This document shows positions 1 to 12,971 of a stretch of DNA of 64,000 nucleotides, in pieces; the stretch's first letter is position 1, and each line of letters starts with the position of its first letter. The stretch covers positions 517,536 through 581,535 of the forward strand of contig NMRA01000155.1 of the NCBI GenBank assembly GCA_002633005.1, written 5' to 3'. Below the pieces are notes generated by a model that saw only the letters and a list, made by a program, of their open reading frames with translations, had not been told where the DNA came from and ran no database searches. A program made the translations under genes and the position numbers. The stretch is from Phoronis australis. Its lineage: Eukaryota > Phoronida > Phoronidae.

Positions 1-3000
1 TAGCAACTATAAAAAGTCAGCTGTTATCCAGTTTCCATAGTCAGGATAAGGCTTACGTAGCTTAGAAGTGGTGGAGTCCATCAGGAGAGCTATGAAATAA
101 ATAATTTTGCCTGCCAGGTGAGCACATCTTGTAAAGTTTGTGCCCATCACAAAAAATTGCACAATTTTGACAAAAATACATTCAAATCCGAGTGATGTCA
201 GGTTAAATTGTACAATTTATATGTTTCAGAGAAGAGATGACATTCCTGCTACTTACAAGCCACTTGTTACCCGACGAGATGTTTCCAGAGAAATAATTCA
301 GTTGTGCAGGAGGAGTGGTCTCTATCATCGCATGCTGACTGAGATTAAGAAATTGGACAGTAAAGTTGACCAGTGGGATATGTTGCGGAATAACATTTCC
401 AATGATTCCTGCTTACAGTATGCAGTGAAGTTGCTGCTAGAGCAAGGTGCGATTTGTTTGTAAAAATTAGGTTATTTCAAGTTCTGGGCTTGTCACTGAC
501 CAAATTTATTTATTCAGACAATGCAGTATTGCTGTTTGGTTAACAATTACTTAAATGGATACTAAAAACCCGGATGGATACCTGAGACGGCGAGTCAACT
601 TTCTTCTGTTGAAGGAGACAACTTTAATCCCTGCAATGTAGTTTTATGCAGATACATCTGGCTGAGGTATTCATAATTAATTATCTGAGTTAATCATAAT
701 CTTCATCAGTTGATAGTAAGCCATGTTCCACTGGCCAATGCAGTTAGTACCTTCTCTGAGTGACATTTTCTCATACATTACCATTCAGTGGATTCACCAG
801 TTCAAGGACCGAGGTCTTTCTACAAAATCAACATTTTTTCAAAAATGTCTTATTAAGTACACAACTTAATGTCCAAGAGTTGGGACAACCAGATAAATAC
901 AAGTTACACTCACCAGTCATATACTCTGGAACTTATGAAGTGTGCCTCATATTTTCAATACAAGGTTACTTTCCTTTTAGTTTAAATTCATAAAAAGTTA
1001 ATTTTACTCTTGGCAAGTTTGACAAAATTAATCTAAACAAAATCAATGAGTTTCGGAACAATCCAGCTATGCCTCTGTTTACCTCTAGTGGCAGTTTTTT
1101 ATATTTTCCTCTGTATCTTGAGTTGTTTAATTGATGTTCAAATTTGGTAAATAGGTTTATCGTAATTACATAGGTGATGATATGACCGTGACATACGTCC
1201 GAACTACTTTTACGTATCTTCTCTAGAGAAGATAACCATTATCATCTTTAGGGAAAATAATGGGTTGTTCTAAAACCCCATCGACCCCACACCCCTCAAC
1301 CCATAACCCCCTCGACCCACAATCCCCTCGACCTATGATCCCCTCGACCCACGATCCCCATGACCTGTGGCAATAGAGGTATTTTTGCGCTTTTTAATTA
1401 TTTCATAATCGTATTATGGATCGCTGAGTGACTTTCCCATAAGAAATACCTACACGCCAGTCTGCTCTGGCTCAAGTCTGGTGATTAAGAATAGAAAATA
1501 GCATTACATATTTGTGATCTGAAATAGCGCATTGTTAGTGCGATATCGTTTTGACGGAAATTGTTCCACGAGCGGCTGCCAATGGCCCAGTTCTACTAAA
1601 CTTAGGGAGAGAGTCCGTTAACGTGAATGTACACAATTTCATATTTTTATTATTTCTTTTCGGTTTTATACTTGTTTACAATATTCTCCATATAACGTCG
1701 AAATACTTTTTAGGTAACAGTTTGTTTTTTCAAACTGTATTTGCTGATAAAATTACAGTTTTGTCAGTTCCCGGCACTCTCTGGAAAAAACGTTGAATCG
1801 GCTGCCATTCACTGAAGAGCATCGAGACGATTACTCAGTGCCGGGAACGACATTTGTAACATTGGTAGGTCTTCGATTTGGTTTGGTTGCATGGTTTTCT
1901 CTGTTTTTAGCTTTCAAACTTGCCAAATGGACTCTCCTAATTGCAAAATAAAACAGGGAAAAGCCAGCCGTGCTCACGGCCCGACGGTCATTGGTCCTGC
2001 AAGTCGGCGCCTGTCCTATGTTCAGATCTAGTCGGGCTTGTGTAGACTGGGTCGAGGGGGTTGGGGTCATGGGTTGAGGGGGTTGTGGGGTGTGGGGGTT
2101 TCAGAACAATCCAAGAATAACCTTGGGAAAGCTGTAAAAATTTCAAAATTAGCACAAATCATAGACCTATCAATCAAATATCAACTTGAATTTTAATTTC
2201 AACAAACTTGATGAAAATGAAGGAGAAAACAATGTTTTAAGTATGCAAATGCAAGAAACCAAAATGATACAACAACCTCACTTGGCCCAGTAGTCATGAA
2301 AGAGTCATTACTATGGTAAAGATGTTACTTCGTCAAACACAGAAATGAATCATAACCGCGGGGTTTTGACTGTGTTGTATTCAGTCAATGTAAGCAAATA
2401 AAATAGTCATAACAAGTTTTGTATAAAATTACTTTATTAATTCAATGAACTTATCAAGTTGCTCTCAACGTCTTGTTCTGATCGATCATCTGCTCAACCT
2501 ACTGCCGGTCTTGTAGAACAAGTAGAAGAAAGCTTTTTGTCTATTAATTCATCATTTGATGCTAAATTTACTCCGTATGTTGATTAGTTTATAATTGCTG
2601 ATAATTTACATGGCATAAACACACACTTTATGAGTTCAAATTCTTTGCAATTCCGCAATGACATATAAACAGATGCTGCCACTTAGCTCTCTTAAAATTC
2701 GTGTAAATGCACGACTTAAAAATAGTTCATGCTATTGTTTAAATCAAACTTCAGGTATCTCAATATAATAATAAACAGTCATCATAGCGTACGTTATATA
2801 ACATGTATTTCTATTGTTTGGCATATATGTTCATATTGTGGTGGGCCTGATTCATAATTGCTCCTTCTAGTCTGATCACCCCTTGTCTCTTTATGCACAT
2901 TTGGTGGGCTTACATTAACACTGCTTCACACCTGTGTTATTATTGTTTGCATTTTACATTTTAGACAAGCATCAGGAAGCTGCCATTCTTTTCCGGGGCC

Positions 3001-6000
3001 ATGGAAAGTTGAAAGAAGCAGCTGAAATTTCCAAGGAGAAATGGTTTCAAGTGCAATGCTATGTAGCCATAGCTAGAAGAAATCATTTTGAAAACACGGT
3101 GGTGGAAAGTGACTTGAAGATGGCATTGACAATGTCAAAATCTGAAAAGAAAGAAAATTATGCAGAAGCACTCCTGTTAGCAGGCATGGCGCAAAAAGAT
3201 GGAAAAGAGAAGCAAAGGCTTCTAGAAGATGCATTTCTGCAATTCAAAACATCACACCATGCTTTGGGAATGTTAGATTCTGTGAGAGAGTTGGTGAAGT
3301 TGAAAGAAGGTGCACATTTGAGAAAACTTGTGTACACTGTTTCAGAACTGAAGACTCTACTCAGTGCCTTGAAATTCGAAGACCCTTCTCCTAGCAAACT
3401 ACTTATCAAGAAGTTGAGTCTTCTTTACTTGGGTCTTTCTGCTGAGTCTACTAATGCAGGTGCTTCCTCTGGAACCCTGCACGTTCTTATTAAAGAAGGG
3501 TCTCGTTATGCACACATGTTTCCTAGCAGAAACAGCATCGGTTCTGAGGAAAACAGTAAGACCATAGATTTTAAGAAATATGAAAAAGACATTGTAAAAT
3601 ATCTTGAACAAGAAGTGGAAGCAATGTATGAAAAAGCTGTTGGTCTTTTGGAAGGTAACCGTCAGAAGGTGTACATTTGCCCGCAGCACAAGGCTGGATA
3701 CATTTGTTCTGACAGCCAACATTTACACAGCGTTGATGATAGTCAGTTGCAGTCGCTGCGTTTAGAGCATTTTATTACTTGGCTTATTTTAAAGGGTGCC
3801 ACAAGTGATGAAAGTTTGGCATCTACATGTGATGAGATGGTGTCTGTGGTGTTCCCGACAGGGGGTACCAGCAGATTTGTCGACTCGACGTTAGTGAAAG
3901 CATTTAGGGCTGAAAGTGATGTTGTTGACCTTGCTTTGAGGAGCTTTGGCTTGAATTGGGAAAAGGCAAAGAATGGTGGGGGTTTGTCTACAAACGACCA
4001 CATGAAACTCATTTATACATACTTACTTTTTGGAAAGAAACGGGATGATATTGGGAAAGTACTGGGAACGGTTGAAAAAGAGCATTCTAAAGTCAAGTCT
4101 CAGTTTCAAGTTGGTGGTGCCTTTAAATGTATCAAAGATGAGCGAGGAAAACCTGTGTATATCAGCCATACACGTCATTTGTGTAATTTTTTCAACCAAC
4201 TTTACGCCAAAGGAGATCCTCATGAAGCAATTGGCTGCTTGAATCAGTTTTTTGGGAAGCTTTGCTTCAAATCCGTTTATTACTATCCAAGCCTAGCTGA
4301 TGCATGTTGTTTGCTCGAATTAGAGGTTGTTCTTTGTTTGGCAATGTTTGCTCGTCACAGCAACAAGACAGTACTCCTTCCAGCTAGTTACTTGAAGCAT
4401 GCAAAGCTTTGGGATGCATTGAACTATGACCCTAAAAACAAAAACCCAAATATGTTCACTGTCATCCAGAACTATGTTCCTCACGATGATTGGATCACCC
4501 ATCTTATTAGTCGAGGAGTTGAATACATGTTCAAGTTAATATCTGGAAATAAGAGTCGTGAATTCAACATCATTTATGATTCATTTTCCAATGAGTGTGA
4601 GGATTTTTTGAAGTCGGGTGAAAGCGAGCGTGTTCTGATACTTTCCCTTGTTCTTCTGTGTAACTGTGGTCAAGTATTTCCATGGTCATTTCACAAGTTC
4701 GTGCATGAAGAACTTTTACATGTTGAATTTCATGAAGGTATCACTTATCCTGAGAGAATCCGGACATGCCTTGATGAAATCCAAGCTGCACCATCTTTGA
4801 AAGGTGTTGCTGAAGCTCTGTCTAAACTTTTACATGTGCGCAATGATGAGTACTTGTATACTTGCCGTTGGACGTGGGAAGGTCATCCAAGAGGAGTTCG
4901 CGGACTCAAGTTTGAGAAAACAACCAACTATGGGCTTCTGTCTAGGTATCCACTTCCAGGCGGCAGCCAATCGAGTGTACCATCTGGACGGGTTGGAAAG
5001 ATTCAGCCGAGAGAATTATCAACATCAGGAGAACAAAATGAGAGTGTGACAGAGAGAAAGAGAGAAGATTTACCCACCAGCGCCAGAAACAGTGATACCA
5101 ATCAAAGTAGTAATGCCAGTAATACCTCAGAAATTGATGTTGATGTGCATGGATTAAAAGTTGAGGGTCAGTCTGTCATGTTTCCCACTGCAGAGATCAC
5201 AAGAATTGAACAACAAAGCTGGCAGCTTGTTGATGAAGAAGACTACGATGAAGATGTTGGAGATATCAACAATGAAGACCTTGAAGAGATAAAGCAACAG
5301 CAACAAAGTGAGCACAAAGAAGACAACTCACCAGAAAGTCATGATTTCATGGAAAAATTCATGATTGATGTTAACTACTGTGGAATTTGTGATGTTCGAC
5401 TAAGTCAGTCAACAACACGTCAAGTTAGTATTGAAGAAGAGAATGATGCAGGTGAAAGTATTGATGACACAGTTGATGATCATGAAAATACCTATGAGTG
5501 TCATATCCAGTCTGTAGACCATAAGAAAAGAGAAAGACAGTACAGAGAATTTTGTATTGCTGAAAAAGACCATTGGTTGCCTCTCTTGAAAGATGTGGAC
5601 TTTTTTCTCAGCCAAACTACTAATGAAGACACCATCCATGTCGAGACGCTCAAAAATAGAAAACAGGAATTGGAAAAGGACATTGAAAACTGCAGGAATC
5701 TCTGTGCTTGGGATCTAGCTGCAGGTGCCGGACGTCTACTCAGTGAAGCCCTTAGTAGAGCAGCACAGGCTATCCAGTCCCAGGTCAGTCAATAATTTCC
5801 ATGTGATTTAAACTTAATCAATCTTTTCCAAAGCTTTAGTTTTTTCTGTCATAGCAAAAAGGCTGATGAGAACTAGATTTTGCTTTTCTTTAGCTATTAA
5901 AAATTCCTACTTTGAAGGATCCTGTAATGGTCGCAACCTTTATGCTGTTCGCAAAAACATGGATATATTATTTAATCAAATACCACGCTACTAACAGTCT

Positions 6001-9000
6001 GGTCACAAATACTTTCTTGATTAGATAGTAAGACCGTCAAAAAAATTAAGAGAAAACATCTGCAAGTGGAATAATTTAGCCATGCTTAGGTAGAATTTGG
6101 TGAGAAATAATGCACCATGTGTTTGTGAAGCAAGCTGGCCGTCAGAGGATTTAAGTGTTTAACTGAATTTGAGTTAATCGAGAGCAGTGTGATTTCAACT
6201 GCATGTGATTGAGTACCAATTAAAGCATCTTGCTCAGTAGACCTTATAATCCGAACCATTCACTGATCTAGCTGTGTGTGTTTTAACCTTGAAACACATA
6301 AATTATACACCATAGATTGCCTAGATAATTATATACATATCTATTGTTCACTTTGTTTTTCTTTCTTAACCATTTATCAATAACTGGGTGATGGGTGCCC
6401 AAGGTACAATATCTGTTTGACCTGAATTGTAACTATATCCAACAAAGACGCAACAAAGGAAAACAATGGTAGTGTCCCATAGGCAATGACCAATGGGAGG
6501 GGAGGCGCTATACCCAGGTCAAACAATAGCTTGCGAAATCCATACATCATTTGGCAAGGGAAGGCTAGCTGGACCTCTGAAACCCAGCACACAATAGTTA
6601 GGGAATTTTCATTTGTTAATCTAATTTGAGGCTTGGATGGGTTGACTAGTTTGAATGATGGCAGAGGGTAAGGCAGTGTCTTGCCCCCCCCATTGGCCTT
6701 TTGAAATTGACATGCAAGGTCAGTGAAAGTGGTTCTATGTGAACCCTGCTTGTAGTCATACAACTGTCCTGCTGGCTTGTGAAAATACCACGGTTTACCA
6801 AAGCTAGGGTTTATGGTCCTGGCTGAGATTGATTGTTTAATTACCCCATGTGGGTGTAAACCCCCTTCCCCGAATACAGTATAAAATTAATCAGCACTAG
6901 CATTAATTAATATGAGTCTAGTTGGTTTAATTGGTACAGATATTGGAATTCTAACAATGAATAATTTTCATTTTGCACAAAAATATTTGAATGCCAAAAT
7001 TTTAATTTTTTTTTCATTTTTCGAAAGGCTGATTATTTTTACTGCAAATTATGGAAAATTTACCAAAATATGTTGTATGATATCTACACAATATAAGCCA
7101 TGCTAGTAACGGGCTAAAATTTTATGCATTTATTTTTGTTGAGAAATTTGAATATTTGGCAAATTCCCACATACAGCGTATGATGAATGAATGAATTTGA
7201 AATCCATAGAGCTGCTGACTGGTGGCCTTTTTTCCTGCCAAGTTACTGCAGTTTTGCTGCAGTGTTGACTGCGGTCAACCAGGAGAATCTGTTAGCTCTC
7301 TGTGGACCTTTGCCAATCAACGTCCATTAGAAGTCTGGCACACAATTGGTGTCAGTAGTGAGATGGTTATGATCTACATAGGAATGTTAGTATGTGACGT
7401 TCATAAACTGAATCCTGCCAAATGCACTCTAGCTTGCAAACCACAACATTATGAAGATGAGCTAGTCTGTGCGCAAGCAGTGGCAGCTAAACTTCACAAC
7501 AACCACTTTATAAACCTTGGAAGATATTTCCAAATTCATTACTATCTTAAAAAATCAGTTAGAAATAATCTTTAAACAAAAAGTTAATTAAACCCACAGT
7601 CAGTAGTTTTCTTTTGTTCATGTGATGAGTTAGCATGGCTTCTGGTCACAGTTAAAGTAGGTCAATCTTGTTTTCAATGCTCTTGCAGATGCTGGAAAAG
7701 GCGTGGTTTGTGTTGTTTGTCTAGGCATTAAAACTGTTAAGCTATGAGTAAATAACTAAAATCATTTATAATAGATAACCTTTTTAACTGCTTTTAATGT
7801 TCATATATTTTCTAATCATTAATTTCAGCTGAGGACTTAAATATGTGTGTTTATAGGGCAATGTATGTATGAGTGATATTAGTCTGTGTCAAATAAATGC
7901 CTAGGGCGATTTTGTTCATGCTATATTACATAATTGCAGGGAGATTAACCCCAGATTTCAGATTTTGCTCTTATATTTTTACAGAATGATATAGAGGTTC
8001 TATTTTATGTATCATTAGTGTTGATTTTGATTGGTGTTTCTGTTTAAAAAAATCTTTTAATTTAATTTGTACTGCGGTAACTGTCTCATAATTTTAGATG
8101 TAGATCTTACCAATACGTAATTTTTTCACTGTTAAAGCTACTTGAATTTGAAAAGTGGAAGTTGAATTGACGATTTGCATTATTACGTAAATTACAAAAA
8201 TCAACTTATTTGGCCAAAGTTGGTAAGTAGCAAAAACTGGCTTATTTGACAGACTGTTGTGCGATAGCGTCCTGTGCAAAAAGAATTAGACAGTCGTATG
8301 CATATATCAAGAAGTGCGAAGCTAGTGGCAAGATATTGGATCACCATCTGGAAATAATCCTTGCTAATTAGTTACTTAATTAAAAAAATTGGAGCTGTAT
8401 CATTAACCAATCCAAATTCAGGTAATCTTCTGCAATCTTCCTATTTTTTGCAGGTTTGCTCTGTTCTAACAAAACCAACTCTACCTTGATTTGTATGTTG
8501 CGTTCACTAACTAAATCAGCTCTTACATCTTTTCTGCAATTGCTGTTTGTGGCAGCTTTTGTATGTGAATGTTAGTTCACATGGAGTGCTCCTCTGGTTT
8601 AATTTGTTTTATTTTTTGTTTACTCAACAGATGATTACACTGCTCTTCAAAAAAAAATCAAACTACTGTAATTACATATTTTATATTGACGTGGTTGAAA
8701 GTCCATGTCCATACTCAGTGGTGAGCTTGTTAGTTATGACTTCAACTGGTACTGAAAATCCAAAATGTCTTAACTGGTAATAAGCTTACTAGTCTCTCAA
8801 TATTTCAGACTCATTGCTCACTTAAGTTTTCAAACTCAATGCAAGTAAGCCAAACTCATCACGAGAAAATTCAAATTTTCCACAGGGGTGAGTCAAAATA
8901 GGTTGCGTAGAACAGTAGGTTACGATATTGCACCATGAATACTAAGTCGTCTTGTAAACACCCTCGCAGAAGGTAACCATACTACAGATATACAACTGCT

Positions 9001-9622
9001 TTAAAATTGAGATCATGGGATAGTCTCTAAAATTTGGGACACCGGAATTAAAGCTGCATTAAATTGATTTTCCATGAATTGGTGACTCAAGCAATTTCGG
9101 CATTTGTCGTATTTCTTGAATGTTGGACACTGTGTTTTACATCAGCAGAGTCTGAAAATAAGCATGGCAGTTCATAACACCATTGAAATATATAACTACT
9201 GGGAGATGCAACATTTTTGTTGGTCCCCTAGTATGTAACAAAGGTGAATGATTCTTTGTGGTTCTTCTTAATTCTTGAATTTGGAACAACTATATCACTG
9301 TTTCTAAAATTTGATGCAAGCTCTGACCTTAAGCAAAATAAATACTTTTACACTGTGCCAAACTAGAGAAATTTACCATAAATGGTCATGAACAACTAAA
9401 CAGCGGTCTTGGCCAATATTGTAAAAAAGCTGCAGGTTGCACCTCCATAACACAATGCTTCTTCATTCATAGCCTCAGACAGAAGGGGATGGCAATAGCG
9501 ATGATGAAAATCCAGAGGTAACTCGGGCTATTCTTCAACCTGAGGAAGACGACGAACCAAACACAGTTGACGACTTTACACTCGTCAAAAGCAGGCAACA
9601 AAGAAAGAATCGGCAACGTAAA
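1..9622 (+). CDS. TRANK1-like protein (TPR/ankyrin/UvrD-like helicase family), C-terminal part, 4 visible exons
   Basis: The exons join in one frame: about 61-117 (phase 0 end), 230-446 (phase 1 end), 2965-5783 (phase 0 end) and 9479-9622 with stop TAA at 9620. The protein is about 1080 residues in this window; the N-terminus lies to the left. The first part of the large exon is a helical, TPR-like run (EAAILFRGHGKLKEAAEIS, then repeated AEALLLAGMAQK-type helices), followed by a long alpha-rich region. An acidic low-complexity linker (VDEEDYDED, QQQQ) precedes a C-terminal possible zinc finger, with C-x2-C (CGIC, near 5377) and H-x5-H (HIQSVDH, near 5497). In TRANK1 proteins this region follows the SF1 helicase core; no helicase or ankyrin motifs lie in this window. 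The family call rests on overall architecture and remembered resemblance, not on a diagnostic motif, so another large TPR protein is possible. A poly(A) signal candidate lies at 10532. The gene is convergent with AOAH. Confidence 0.55.
61..117 (+). CDS. TRANK1-like gene, upstream short exon (tentative)
   Basis: An open stretch ends at a good donor (CAG|gtgagc, 117/118) in phase 0, which fits the next exon's phase. The predicted peptide includes SGGVHQESYEINNFACQ. The acceptor (acgtag at 55-60) has a poor pyrimidine tract, so the exon start is uncertain; it could also start at 66. Confidence 0.4.
230..446 (+). CDS. TRANK1-like gene, 217-bp exon
   Basis: The acceptor is tttcag ending at 229 and the donor is CAAG|gtgcga at 446/447. 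It begins RRDDIPATYKPLV and ends LLLEQ plus one base. That base joins with the next exon to give Asp, so the peptide continues smoothly as EQ-D-KHQEAAILF, which confirms the junction. Confidence 0.8.
447..2964 (+). other. TRANK1-like intron with a foldback element
   Basis: This is a 2.5-kb intron. It contains a foldback element at 1265-2109 (separate entry). The small ORFs inside it (for example 760-993, 1551-1796) show no family resemblance and lack splice context. I see nothing else in it. Confidence 0.7.
1265..2109. mobile_element. Foldback/MITE-like element with C-rich terminal inverted repeats
   Basis: The left end reads TTGTTCTAAAACCCC followed by a C-rich array with CCCTCGACCCA-type units to about 1375. 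The right end, about 2045-2109, is its reverse complement and finishes GGGGTTTCAGAACAA-like. A second internal inverted pair, gttcccggcact (about 1768) and agtgccgggaac (about 1838), sits in the middle. There is no transposase ORF and no clear target-site duplication. Confidence 0.65.
2965..5783 (+). CDS. TRANK1-like gene, 2.8-kb exon
   Basis: The acceptor is acattttag ending at 2964. The frame stays open for 939 codons and ends at the donor CAG|gtcagt (5783/5784). Without splicing, the frame stops three codons later (TAA at 5793), giving an alternative short C-terminus. The exon encodes TPR-like helices at its start, a long helical body, an acidic/Gln-rich linker at about 5230-5330, and the possible C2H2-type finger with a following basic segment (KKRERQYREFC). 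Confidence 0.85.
5784..9478 (+). other. TRANK1-like terminal intron, no other gene seen
   Basis: This 3.7-kb AT-rich interval lies between the giant exon and the terminal exon. The longest frames (6377-6763 on -, 7222-7575 on +) are isolated, without domain resemblance or coding-like composition. I judge them chance ORFs. I see no RNA gene. Confidence 0.55.
9479..9622 (+). CDS. TRANK1-like gene, terminal coding exon
   Basis: The acceptor is agcctcag (ends 9478), phase 0, matching the donor at 5783. It encodes 47 residues beginning TEGDGNSDDENPEVTRAIL and ending SRQQKKESAT, then TAA at 9620-9622. The acidic stretch followed by a basic tail resembles a protein C-terminus. The phase match and the absence of stops support it. 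No transcript evidence is available here. Confidence 0.6.
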
Positions 9623-10531
9623 AAGAAACGCTAATAAGCTAGCAACATGCTCACAGTAAGTTTGCATGGCTCTTTATTAATGTCTGCTTCTTGAAAAGTG
9701 ACTTCAGTTGAGACTTTAGTCAGACTTAATTAGGCCATGAGCATGAATTTGTGAATCCGTTAAGACGGACGGTTAGTCATAGTCTGGCTTAGGCTCGCTG
9801 AGGCATTGGTGTAACAAAACCCCAAGTGTTAGTGTAGGAATTGTTTCATGAGGAACATTTTGAAAACAATTTCTAGCATTCTTTTAGAGAAACTTGCATA
9901 AAGCATTATCTTAAAGTTTCATTTGAAGCTGGTAAGCCATTTCTTAGATATGTTGTTCCGAAGTTGGCCAAATTTGGAAATTTTGTAGGCGGTCCTAAAA
10001 AGACACTTTTTATGAAACAGTTTTTTGTTAAGCCTCAGTCTTATGACTGGGGCTTCTCACACTCTGTTTTACAGGCCACGTGTCTACCTGCTTCAAAGAG
10101 AAATACTCTCGAAGTTATTACTGATAATTACTCTGCTACACAAAAGGACAGATCAGCATTCACAATAACGCTATAGGATGGAATTGTCGATTCTTTTTCT
10201 ACCCTATTACTGTTGTGATAATTGCTCTTTAATTAAAAGGATCTTACTTAAATGCTTTGGGTGAACCAATGATGCGGGTCAATACTTGTACATATCTATG
10301 CATTGATGATCTCACTGGTGACAATGTGGCTAGCCACGTCAGTTAATTACTGTAATATGTCGTAACGTGGGACTTTTGATACCGTTCAATTGCAAGCAGT
10401 AACACTTGGTGTGGGTAGCTTATTTGTTTTCAGATTTTTTCAAGCTCCGTCAATTTTATTGTTATTTTTTAGTGTTGAAGTTGAGTGTATTGTACATGTA
10501 AGTAGCCTTGCTTAGATTTAACATCTTCAGC

Positions 10532-10537
10532 AATAAA
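10532..10537 (+). terminator. AATAAA poly(A) signal candidate of the TRANK1-like gene
   Basis: This is the first AATAAA I found downstream of the stop at 9622. It would imply a 3' UTR of about 0.9 kb. Position and hexamer only. Confidence 0.35.
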
Positions 10538-12237
10538 ATTAATTAATATATATTTCTGTGTATCCATTATATAACACATAGCTTTCGTAAATTTCTGCAA
10601 GCAGACCCCCAATATAAGTCGGTGTGCTTATAGTCTAAAAATATCTTCACTTAAACAACTTAACTGTAAATATTAACCGTCATGCCATGGTTGGCATGTT
10701 TTCCATTTTGAGATACTTGAAAGTAGAAAATGTGCGATTTTCTCCAGAACTTATTATCAAAAATTTATGATGCCATCAAATTATGTTTTAAGAAATTGTT
10801 GCCTTTGCAGCAGTCAGAAGACTTTGAAAAATCCAAAAAATATCTTTTCTTTTTATTAAATGTTTTGTCCAAAATAATTGAGATTTTACCATATATGGAT
10901 TATTTGTGGGCTTTTGGTACTTATTTTTCTATTAAATAATCCAGTTGATTTTCATTTTTATTTTAGCTTGATTTTGTGCCTGTTTTATATATATTTTTCA
11001 ATTATCTAATCCTATTACAGATTTGTTTGTGTGACTCTTTGCCTGGGCAGAAGGTAAAGCTAAGCTAAGCAGCTAAGCTTATTTTTGATTATTTTTAATA
11101 TTGTCATATTCCACATGTGTATGTGCCTGTGTTCGACAAATGTTTTTTTTATTACATTTTGCAGTAGTGTCTGTAAAACTAAATGGTAGATACTTTGAAC
11201 CCTGTTTTGAGTTGGTTTTGCCCTGTCTGGACTGTCGACTACTGTCATGCAATTAGTTTCTCCTGCCCAGAGATATAAAACACAATTCACCTAAAACCCT
11301 TCCTCACTGTGCCACAAAATGGATCCCATGGTTTGAGGAGGATGTTTTTTCCCTCTGATTGTGAGATTCAGCATGGTCTCAATCAGCGATAGTCTGTTCT
11401 TTCTAAGCTCAGTACCAATTCTCTCAGAAAATTGAGACCAGTTTTATATCCAAAAGTGATCTAAATCGAAAGTTATTTTGTTTACTATATTCATATTTAT
11501 AGCAGTTTCAGTGCATTAATGTATTATAATGAGTTCAAATGTCAGGGAAGTGAATTTTTTGTTGAAATTTTCTGTGATTAGATGTTTTCAAGTCATTGCA
11601 TCCTGCACTGAATCTGAGTGATTTCTTGGTTCTTTCAACTCATAACAATTCCAATCCATAAGCTGTCACTTAAAGCTGCCACTTAAAAATCATGGAAGGT
11701 CAGAAAATTATTTTGTTAAATCATGCATATTTTAATAGCATGCAGTTTTGCTTCAATCATGAAAAAATGTGGTACATTGAAGTGTAAAGTCATACCGATG
11801 TATTGCTCTCTCCCAACCCTTGAACATTAATTTGATTTTAAATCTGTAAGACGGCATGTACGAGGCGCCATGATAAGCTGCCTGCTCCTGATGGATGTAT
11901 GAAGCTGAAGGTCATTTACTGTGCCCTTGAAGAAAAAATGGTGAAGTAATTTCGCATTCAGTATCATTCTCTGTAAAAGGAAAAAAGTTCCAAAAAAATC
12001 ATTTTTCACGGCACCGTATATTTTGTTGTATTTGGCTAAAAATAGCATTTATTGGTTCATGTCTGCAGTGGACACATTTCGAAATCTGGGGACTATTTCA
12101 CTAAAATGGCATAACTACTGATTTTTTTCGCAGCTAGAATCTAAATGTACACTTGCGGTAAAGCTTATAATGGGTCGTAAATCTCCATTTAGTCTCTGTG
12201 TAAAACGTGATGAAGTTCGGACATTTTAAAGGATTCA

Positions 12238-12445
12238 AAAGTGGTGCTTTTTGTTGCCCATCTTTCCAGAGATGATTATTTTATCTTTAGGCTATTTGTA
12301 CACTCATATTTCTGTACCTTATCAGTCATAATAAATGACCTTATATCGCCTATACACGGTCTTCTTTGTATCTGTGGAAACGGAGCTTGCGACGCACCTA
12401 TTATTTTTGGGACATATTCCGAGCATAAAACACATTTTGTGTCCA
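12238..12445 (-). repeat. Dispersed repeat, copy D (inverted relative to the others)
   Basis: This is the same sequence, in reverse orientation, as 60886-61090. Both carry gcccatctttccagagat, a tract around taaggtcatttattatgactgata and the end near tatgctcggaatatgtccc. Translations of the two copies share a peptide, but only because the DNA is similar. Confidence 0.75.
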
Positions 12446-12743
12446 ATCTTAGAATTTTGTTTCTGTTTTAATCTGCATTCTGGATGACCATTTTTATTTG
12501 TGTATATACTAAATAAATGTAATTGGACTGTGTGTAAACTGCAACGCATATACAAAAGTGTGGCAACTGAGCATGAATACCTTAGAGCCCACAATCTTAA
12601 TCCCGGCTTTGACTATGATTGGTGTAGTAGTGATATTTTTATTTTGTTTGTATACACTTGATATGTATATTTTGGACTCTGTGCTCCTAATGTACAAATG
12701 TGTATCAAAGTATGTGTAACACTATTTGCACGTTTCAAAATTC

Positions 12744-12971
12744 GGGGCCTGTTTCATGAAAGTCAGATTTAGGACTTATTAGAAATTAGATCTTACTAAC
12801 CTCCCACTTCACAATTCTTGATAAGAAGTTCAGCCAAGTAATTATAAGCACTTTGCAGTCTATGAATAATTGTAATTCAGTGAACATTCTCAGAGACTTT
12901 GCACTTTTACTAAAGCGAGACAGATTCTGAAATAGTACGGTGTGTAGACCAATTTTCATGAAACAAGCCCC
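12744..12971. mobile_element. MITE with GGGGCCTGTTTCATGAAA termini
   Basis: The left end GGGGCCTGTTTCATGAAAGT and the right end TTTTCATGAAACAAGCCCC are imperfect inverted repeats bounding 228 bp of non-coding DNA. A related pair of ends bounds 31441-31709. Confidence 0.65.

Noticed and set aside
5784-5795. Stop at 5793 as the only end of the TRANK1-like protein
   Set aside because: A donor precedes it by three codons and a phase-matched exon with a tail-like composition follows; kept only as an alternative.
6377-6763. 128-aa ORF on the minus strand
   Set aside because: Isolated, low similarity to anything recognisable, lies in an intron; probably chance.
7222-7575. 117-aa ORF in the TRANK1-like intron
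   Set aside because: No recognisable domain, no splice context, and composition like the surrounding DNA.
12241-12471. ORF whose peptide recurs at 60860-61081 on the other strand, suggesting a conserved protein
   Set aside because: The similarity is of the whole DNA repeat, including flanks, not a codon-level pattern; both sit in a dispersed repeat.
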